In this document: positions 60,062 to 64,000 of the stretch, one piece after another | How the letters are laid out: each line of letters starts with the position of its first letter | Position numbering within the stretch: position 1 is the first letter of the stretch | Origin: Flavobacterium sp. 102 | Lineage (GTDB): Bacteria > Bacteroidota > Bacteroidia > Flavobacteriales > Flavobacteriaceae | Length of the DNA stretch: 64,000 nucleotides | NCBI RefSeq assembly: GCF_003634615.1 | Contig: NZ_RBKX01000001.1 | Span: forward strand, 620,001-684,000 | Direction: 5' to 3' | Position numbers and translations under genes: made by a program | The notes under the pieces: model-generated | Seen by the model: the letters and a program-made list of their open reading frames with translations, nothing else | Database searches by the model: none | What the model was told of the DNA's origin: nothing

Positions 60062-61966
60062 TTACAAAGTTTCGTTCAACCATTTGTAAAACTCACGTTG
60101 CCAAACTAAAGCATTTTGTGGTTTTAAAACCCAGTGATTTTCTTCCGGGAAAAGCATAAATCTGCTTTTAATTCCACGAAGTTGTGCTGCTTGGAAAGCT
60201 TCTTGTCCTTGTCCTATTGGCACACGGTAATCTTTTCCGCCTTGGATAATTAAAATAGGTGTGTTCCATTTGTCCACCATTTTGATTGGGTTGAATTTGG
60301 TGTAAGCTTTTTGTGCATCAGCATTCTCTTTTTCCCAATAAGCGCCGCCATGATCCCAATTATTGAAGAACACTTCTTCGGTAGTGCCATACATACTTTC
60401 TAAATTGAAAACACCACAATGCGAAATAAACGTTTTAAAACGGTTGTTGTGAATTCCGGCAAGATAGAATACCGAATAACCACCATAACTCGCTCCAACA
60501 GCCCCTAAACGCGTTTTATCGATGTAAGTTTCTTTGGCCACATCATCAATCGCCGACAAATAGTCATCCATTACTTGTCCGCCCCAATCTTTAGAGATTT
60601 GTTCGTTCCAAGCTTGTCCGTGACCATACATTCCGCGACGGTTTGGCGCTACGACTACATAACCTTGAGAAGCCATTAAGGAGAAGTTCCAACGGAAAGA
60701 ATAGGTTTGTGTTAACGGGGATTGTGGTCCGCCTTGACAATATAAAAGTGTTGGGTATTTTTTGGTTTTATCAAAATTAGGTGGAAGAATTACCCAAACC
60801 AACATTTTTTTTCCGTCGGTTGTAGTTACGTATCGTCTTTCGTATTTTGGCAAAGCCAATTTAGCGTAGGATTCGTCATTGGTTTTGGTCAATTGAACCC
60901 AAGTTTTTTTCTTGAAGTTATACGAATAAATTTCGCTTGCGTGATTCATATCAGTTCTGGTCACGATAATGTTATCGCCTGAGAAACCAACTAAATCATT
61001 CACGTCAAAATCTCCGGAAGTGATTTGTCTAACGGTAACCGCAATTCGGGTTAAACCGGGAAAATTGACTTCGAATAAATGTTTGGCGCCATCAACAGCT
61101 GCTGTGAAATACACTTTTTTACCATCGGCACTCCAAAGGAAATTATCAACACTTCCATCCCAATTGGCGGTAAGATTCATGTCCATTCCTTTGAAACGCA
61201 CAATCAAATCGTTTTTATCGGCTTCATAACCGTCGCGTTTCATTTGCAGCCAAGTCAGATTTCCGGTTGGAGAAAAAATTGGATTGGTATCGTAACCGAG
61301 ATTGCTTTCGGTTAGATTTTTAGTGGTTTTGGTTTCAATATTATACTCGTATAAATCGGTATTGGTGGAAACAGCATAGTCAGTTCCTGATTTCTTTTTA
61401 CAAACATAGATGATGCTTTTGCTGTCGGGCGACCAAATGTAATCTTCATCGCCACCAAAAGGTTTTTGCGGACTGTCAAAAGGTTCGTTTGGCATGATAT
61501 CGATTGGCTTGGCTTTTGTTCCTTTATTCAAAGCATAAAAAACATGATTGTGTGTTCCGTTGTTCCAAGTATCCCAATGGCGGTAATCTAAACCGTTGTA
61601 TACTTGAGCATCAGCTTTGTTTAAATCGGAATAAATGTCTTTACCTAATACATTTTCAGTTTTTACCTCTTTACTCGAAAGAATGTATAAACCATCTGGA
61701 GAAACGTTTTTATCTGAAAGCAATTCTTGGGTGTCTTGTACTTCGGTTGGTGTTCCACCGGTTACCGGAATGGTGTAGAATTTAGTAATCGATTTGTTTT
61801 CGGCTACAGAAGGCGTTGCTACTTTGTAAACCACAGATTTGCCGTCTTTTGAAACACCCAAAGATGTTACTCTTCCTAATTTCCAAAGGGTTTCCGGGCT
61901 CAAAACTTCTTGGGCTGATGTTGTAAAACTCGTAATGCTAATCATTATATACAAAAGTTTCTTCAT
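60062..61966 (-). CDS. S9 family peptidase (prolyl oligopeptidase/DPP-like)
   Basis: 634 residues. The signal peptide ends TTSAQ. An N-terminal beta-propeller (about 25-370) is followed by an alpha/beta hydrolase domain (about 385-634). The nucleophile Ser is in VGASYGGYSV, the Asp in GGKDYRVP and the His in ENHWVLK. It is exported and probably removes dipeptides or cleaves after proline or acyl-amino acids. It resembles DPP-like peptidases of Bacteroidota. The GT-C gene lies downstream. Confidence 0.92.
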   Translation of the reverse strand: MKKLLYIMISITSFTTSAQEVLSPETLWKLGRVTSLGVSKDGKSVVYKVATPSVAENKSITKFYTIPVTGGTPTEVQDTQELLSDKNVSPDGLYILSSKEVKTENVLGKDIYSDLNKADAQVYNGLDYRHWDTWNNGTHNHVFYALNKGTKAKPIDIMPNEPFDSPQKPFGGDEDYIWSPDSKSIIYVCKKKSGTDYAVSTNTDLYEYNIETKTTKNLTESNLGYDTNPIFSPTGNLTWLQMKRDGYEADKNDLIVRFKGMDMNLTANWDGSVDNFLWSADGKKVYFTAAVDGAKHLFEVNFPGLTRIAVTVRQITSGDFDVNDLVGFSGDNIIVTRTDMNHASEIYSYNFKKKTWVQLTKTNDESYAKLALPKYERRYVTTTDGKKMLVWVILPPNFDKTKKYPTLLYCQGGPQSPLTQTYSFRWNFSLMASQGYVVVAPNRRGMYGHGQAWNEQISKDWGGQVMDDYLSAIDDVAKETYIDKTRLGAVGASYGGYSVFYLAGIHNNRFKTFISHCGVFNLESMYGTTEEVFFNNWDHGGAYWEKENADAQKAYTKFNPIKMVDKWNTPILIIQGGKDYRVPIGQGQEAFQAAQLRGIKSRFMLFPEENHWVLKPQNALVWQREFYKWLNETL

Positions 61967-62012
61967 GGATGAATGTGTTTTATTTTGGCCTAAAAATACT
62001 AAATTATACTCA

Positions 62013-62045
62013 TAAAAAAAGCCATCCTTTAAGAATGGCTTTTTA
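62013..62045 (-). terminator. Rho-independent terminator of the lipoprotein pair
   Basis: AAAAAGCCAT and ATGGCTTTTT form a 10-bp stem, followed by T residues on the minus strand. Confidence 0.85.
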
Positions 62046-62063
62046 TAAACAACTAAAATTTAA

Positions 62064-63437
62064 TTAGTTTATAACAATATCGTCAATCTGCATTGTTGTT
62101 GTTGGTCCGCTTGTACCGTTTCCAACATATTCAAACACAAAGAATCCGTTTCCTGTAACTCCTGCAGGGATATTGTAAACGCCACTAGAAGTGAACGTTG
62201 CTGCATAAGCCGAAGCTGGTCCTGATGGAATGGTAAAACTTGAGGTGATGTTAGTTAACGTTGCAGTTGTTATCTGTGTTCCAGGCGTATAATCGGTCGT
62301 ATAATATACTTTCAACACAGCGCCGTTATCAAATCCGGATAAAGTTTTAAATGAAAGAGTACTTGCCGCTGTCATGTCAACAGGAACCAAGAACAATGTT
62401 CTATTGGCTTCTGCTGTACCACCAAAAGAACTCATTTGGATATAACGGTTTCCGCCAAAAGATTTTATCTGCCAATATCTGCTTCCTGTAGCTGCATCGT
62501 TGATGTATTTAGGAAACACTTGTTGATTTGTTGTCGTATAAGTAGTAAAAGGCTCATTCAAAGTTCCACCATATACCAAAGCGGTTCCACCAATTGGCGG
62601 AGATAAATCAATAGCCAATCTGTCTCCAGAAACATTAACATCGTTAAGCGTTCTAATCATAAATTGGAAATCATTGTTGAATTTTGTCATTACACCACGG
62701 ATTTTACCATTTTTTGAAGGTACTGCCTCGCCAGCAAATTTGGCATATTCACTTACTCTAACAATTACTTTGTTCCCGAATTGGTCAGAGATTTCGTGAT
62801 TTGTTGCACCGCCGATACTGTTTAATGATGCGTCGTAGTATTTTTTGCCTAAAGAAGGATCCGTAAACTGAACTCCATCAAACTCAATCAACATGTTTAA
62901 ATATTGATTGCTTTTGGCTTGAGTAATAGTCAAGTTCTTTACAATCTCATTTTCACCTACTTTATCACATGATCTGAAAATCACATTTTTATATTCAACA
63001 CCTGAAACTCTTCCAACACCTCCACTATAAGTAGATCCGATAACGGTAGAACCATGTTGGGTATTGAAATACCTATTTTTATCCAATTTAATGGTAACCT
63101 TTCTACCCGGTTCAAACTCGTTAAACAGATTATAGTTGTCAACTGGCATACTAAATCCTTTCAATCCGTCTAATGACATCATAGAAATTGATTTATAAAA
63201 ATTACCTCCTTCATCACTTGAAGTAACGTAAGCTTCAATATAATCCGTTACCGTTTCGTCTGTCGTATAAGGAACGGCATTTGCTGTTGCAGCATTTGTA
63301 ATATCGACAACTTCCTTAGTTTTAGGAATGCTGACACATTCATTTGATAAATCCGGAGTATCGTATTTATCATCGTTCACACAACTTGTCAAAGAAGCTA
63401 GAACGACAGCTGTTAATAATAATTTTAAATTTTTCAT
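62064..63437 (-). CDS. DUF5689 domain lipoprotein with choice-of-anchor J-like C-terminus
   Basis: 457 residues. The signal MKNLKLLLTAVVLASLTSC has its lipobox Cys at 19. A DUF5689 region follows (about 35-285; typical text YIEAYVTSSDEGGNFYKSISMMSLDG, PGRKVTIKLDKNRYF). The C-terminal beta-sandwich (about 300-457) resembles choice-of-anchor J/cleaved-adhesin domains. It ends TTTMQIDDIVIN, matching the end TTTLQLDNIKISKN of the upstream gene. The two probably form one secreted, surface-attached unit; such proteins are common in Flavobacteria. Function is unknown. Confidence 0.82.
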   Translation of the reverse strand: MKNLKLLLTAVVLASLTSCVNDDKYDTPDLSNECVSIPKTKEVVDITNAATANAVPYTTDETVTDYIEAYVTSSDEGGNFYKSISMMSLDGLKGFSMPVDNYNLFNEFEPGRKVTIKLDKNRYFNTQHGSTVIGSTYSGGVGRVSGVEYKNVIFRSCDKVGENEIVKNLTITQAKSNQYLNMLIEFDGVQFTDPSLGKKYYDASLNSIGGATNHEISDQFGNKVIVRVSEYAKFAGEAVPSKNGKIRGVMTKFNNDFQFMIRTLNDVNVSGDRLAIDLSPPIGGTALVYGGTLNEPFTTYTTTNQQVFPKYINDAATGSRYWQIKSFGGNRYIQMSSFGGTAEANRTLFLVPVDMTAASTLSFKTLSGFDNGAVLKVYYTTDYTPGTQITTATLTNITSSFTIPSGPASAYAATFTSSGVYNIPAGVTGNGFFVFEYVGNGTSGPTTTMQIDDIVIN

Positions 63438-63442
63438 AGCTA

Positions 63443-64000
63443 TTAATTTTTAGAAATCTTAATGTTGTCTAATTGAAGAGTAGTGGTAACTCCAGATTTG
63501 CTTCCTGTATATTTGAATGCAATTCTAACGTTGTTACTATTATACGCGCTCAAATCAATATTTCCGCTATTTACGAACACATCTTCAACAGTAGGTGTAG
63601 TAAAAGTAATCGGTTCCCATGTAGCAGTGGCAATCCCTGCTGTTGTTCCGTCATAATCTGTAGAAACAAAAGCAGTTAATGGATATCCGTTAGCGAATCT
63701 TGTTTTTGTAACGAAAGATAAAATTTCGCCGGAAGTTGTTGTTAAATCTATAGCCGGAGTAATTAACCAAGCGGTATCATTAGTTCCTGCTGCTGAATAG
63801 AATGAAGAAAATTCTGCATAAGTATTATTTGAAAATGCTCTTGCATGCCACAAACGGGTTGCTGTTGCGTTGTAATTTACCCATCCTTCTAAAGCAATAG
63901 CCACTTCATTCGAACCACTACCAGTTGGCGATGAACCAAATCCTTCACTAAAATGATAGTCATATACAGTAGGAATAACATAATCATCATCACCTACACA
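63443..64000 (-). CDS. choice-of-anchor J domain lipoprotein (5' end beyond window)
   Basis: Partial: the frame is open to the window edge (186 codons present). The first codons read CVGDDDYVIP, so the Cys at the edge is probably the lipobox residue and only the signal peptide of about 18-20 residues is missing. The domain (EGFGSSPTGSGSNEVAIALEGWVNYNATATRLWHARAF, WLITPAIDLTTTSGEILSFVTKTRFANGYPLTAFVSTDYDG) is a choice-of-anchor J/cleaved-adhesin beta-sandwich. It lies 5 bp upstream of the DUF5689 gene and shares its C-terminal motif. Confidence 0.85.
   Translation of the reverse strand, partial: CVGDDDYVIPTVYDYHFSEGFGSSPTGSGSNEVAIALEGWVNYNATATRLWHARAFSNNTYAEFSSFYSAAGTNDTAWLITPAIDLTTTSGEILSFVTKTRFANGYPLTAFVSTDYDGTTAGIATATWEPITFTTPTVEDVFVNSGNIDLSAYNSNNVRIAFKYTGSKSGVTTTLQLDNIKISKN

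Overview
The window is about 64 kb of an AT-rich chromosome of a member of the Bacteroidota, most likely Flavobacterium or a close relative in the Flavobacteriaceae. The evidence is the gene content (sdhCAB, AddAB-type nuclease, GH92 mannosidase, OmpA with TSP3 repeats, DUF5689 and choice-of-anchor J lipoproteins, a PID-CTERM-like small protein). Most promoters also match the Bacteroidota form, TTTG-N17-20-TAnnTTTG, and Shine-Dalgarno sequences are largely absent. Nearly all of it is ordinary chromosomal backbone. I see no rRNA operon, prophage, insertion sequence or CRISPR array.

Layout. 1-3.0 kb holds a PfkB sugar kinase and purF. 3.0-3.6 kb holds no protein gene but carries three tandem copies of a small RNA, each with its own promoter and intrinsic terminator. 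3.6-20.4 kb carries sodA, an MFS exporter, a GNAT, the two AddAB-like subunits (separated by kbl and ompA), a hydrolase, pepP, a Crp/Fnr regulator and a ChaN-like protein. 20.5-24.7 kb is the sdhCAB operon, with a four-helix-bundle gene inserted between sdhA and sdhB. 24.8-33.8 kb carries an endonuclease/phosphatase-fold protein, a GH92 mannosidase, a nitrilase/omega-amidase, an Ig-like lipoprotein, comF and glyQS.

34.0-41.9 kb is a signalling island. It starts with a LytTR regulator whose receiver lacks the usual phospho-Asp. It continues with a NarL-type regulator, a small secreted protein, a TPR-lipoprotein histidine kinase, a 79-residue secreted peptide made of four 14-residue repeats, a second paralogous TPR histidine kinase and a second paralogous response regulator. 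The repeat peptide sits between the two kinases behind helically phased upstream boxes, which is a good candidate for an undescribed peptide-signalling or surface-sensing system.

42-64 kb is again housekeeping: thiL, a DinB/WYL pair, a frameshifted PfkB hexose kinase, lepA, dusB, an FtsX-type permease, rbfA, methylmalonyl-CoA epimerase, a CAT-anticodon tRNA, ribE, pdxA, DUF177-rpmF, fabH-accB-accC, a DPP-like S9 peptidase with a membrane glycosyltransferase, and two C-terminally related surface lipoproteins at the right edge, the last one truncated by the window. Intergenic spaces carry several small dispersed repeat families typical of Flavobacterium genomes.
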